From NCBI GenBank assembly GCA_938041275.1, contig CALISH010000003.1, positions 1 through 5,272 on the forward strand: 5,272 bases of DNA, given 5' to 3'. Of this stretch, positions 5,250 through 5,272 are shown piece by piece (within the stretch, counting starts at the first letter, position 1; the number at the start of each line of letters is the position of its first letter). This stretch comes from an uncultured Solobacterium sp. GTDB lineage: Bacteria; Bacillota_I; Bacilli_A; Erysipelotrichales; Erysipelotrichaceae. A program made the translations under genes and the position numbers. The notes beneath the pieces are model-generated. The model was not told the DNA's origin. It saw only the letters and a list, made by a program, of their open reading frames with translations, and made no database searches.

Positions 5250-5272
5250 AAAAGCCTCCGTATATAATTGAA
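5250..5272. other. A-run plus GCCTCCG: possible left part of a bidirectional terminator, cut by the window end
   Basis: An A-run leading into GCCTCCG (5254-5260) followed by AT-rich sequence looks like the first arm of a terminator shared by convergent or successive genes. The matching CGGAGGC plus T-run would lie just beyond the window. The same stretch contains TATAAT at 5263-5268, a perfect -10, but with only a poor -35 (TTAAGC at 5238-5243, 19-nt spacer). Neither reading can be settled here. Confidence 0.3.

Noticed and set aside
5245..5271. Eight-codon ORF (MKKASVYN) near the window end as a leader peptide
   Set aside because: The nearest purine-rich site is about 14 nt away, there is no run of regulatory codons, and the A-run plus GCCTCCG looks more like part of a terminator.
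1..5272. New defence system, mobile element or CRISPR array
   Set aside because: All genes are recognisable housekeeping or transport types in compact operons. There are no spaced direct repeats, transposase fragments, integrase genes or target-site duplications.

Overview
The window is a compact, AT-rich stretch with every gene on the plus strand. Gene spacing is short, Shine-Dalgarno sequences are strong (AAGGAGG type), and genes overlap by a few bases. This points to a low-GC Gram-positive bacterium (Bacillota). The form of the CarD-like protein, its pairing with a cytosolic GH13 amylase, and the base composition suggest the Erysipelotrichaceae or relatives, but that placement is an inference made without a search.

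Layout. (1) Bases 1-2297 are the 3' part of an ABC importer operon of the nucleoside (BmpA/NupABC, YufNOPQ) type. It holds the last 45 codons of the ATPase, then two BPD_transp_2-family permeases coupled by 11-bp and 4-bp overlaps. An intrinsic terminator follows at about 2311-2335. The binding protein and most of the ATPase lie upstream of the window. (2) Bases 2357-4392 are a likely two-gene unit with its own extended -10 promoter: a CarD/CdnL-family RNA polymerase-binding regulator starting at TTG, and a leaderless, liquefying-type alpha-amylase. The amylase keeps the catalytic triad and the calcium ligands but has Gln where the family has the conserved His of region I. (3) Bases 4421-4540 are a yybP-ykoY manganese riboswitch with a terminator expression platform. 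The long P1 helix and the terminator compete for the same strand. (4) Bases 4582-5163 encode the manganese exporter MntP, the expected target of this riboswitch. Its own terminator overlaps its stop codon. (5) Bases 5164-5272 hold two further inverted repeats and the first part of an A-rich element cut by the window end.

How it works together. The first block imports a nucleoside-like solute. The second pairs a general transcription factor with intracellular alpha-glucan breakdown. The third is a self-contained manganese detoxification unit: high Mn2+ should stabilise the aptamer, block the terminator and switch mntP on. Because the riboswitch terminator lies just after the amylase and no other terminator is visible between them, it probably also ends amylase transcripts when Mn2+ is low. 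The best-supported non-coding signal is the riboswitch. The most unusual protein feature is the His-to-Gln change in the amylase. I found no CRISPR array, insertion sequence, tRNA, rRNA or clear new multi-gene system.
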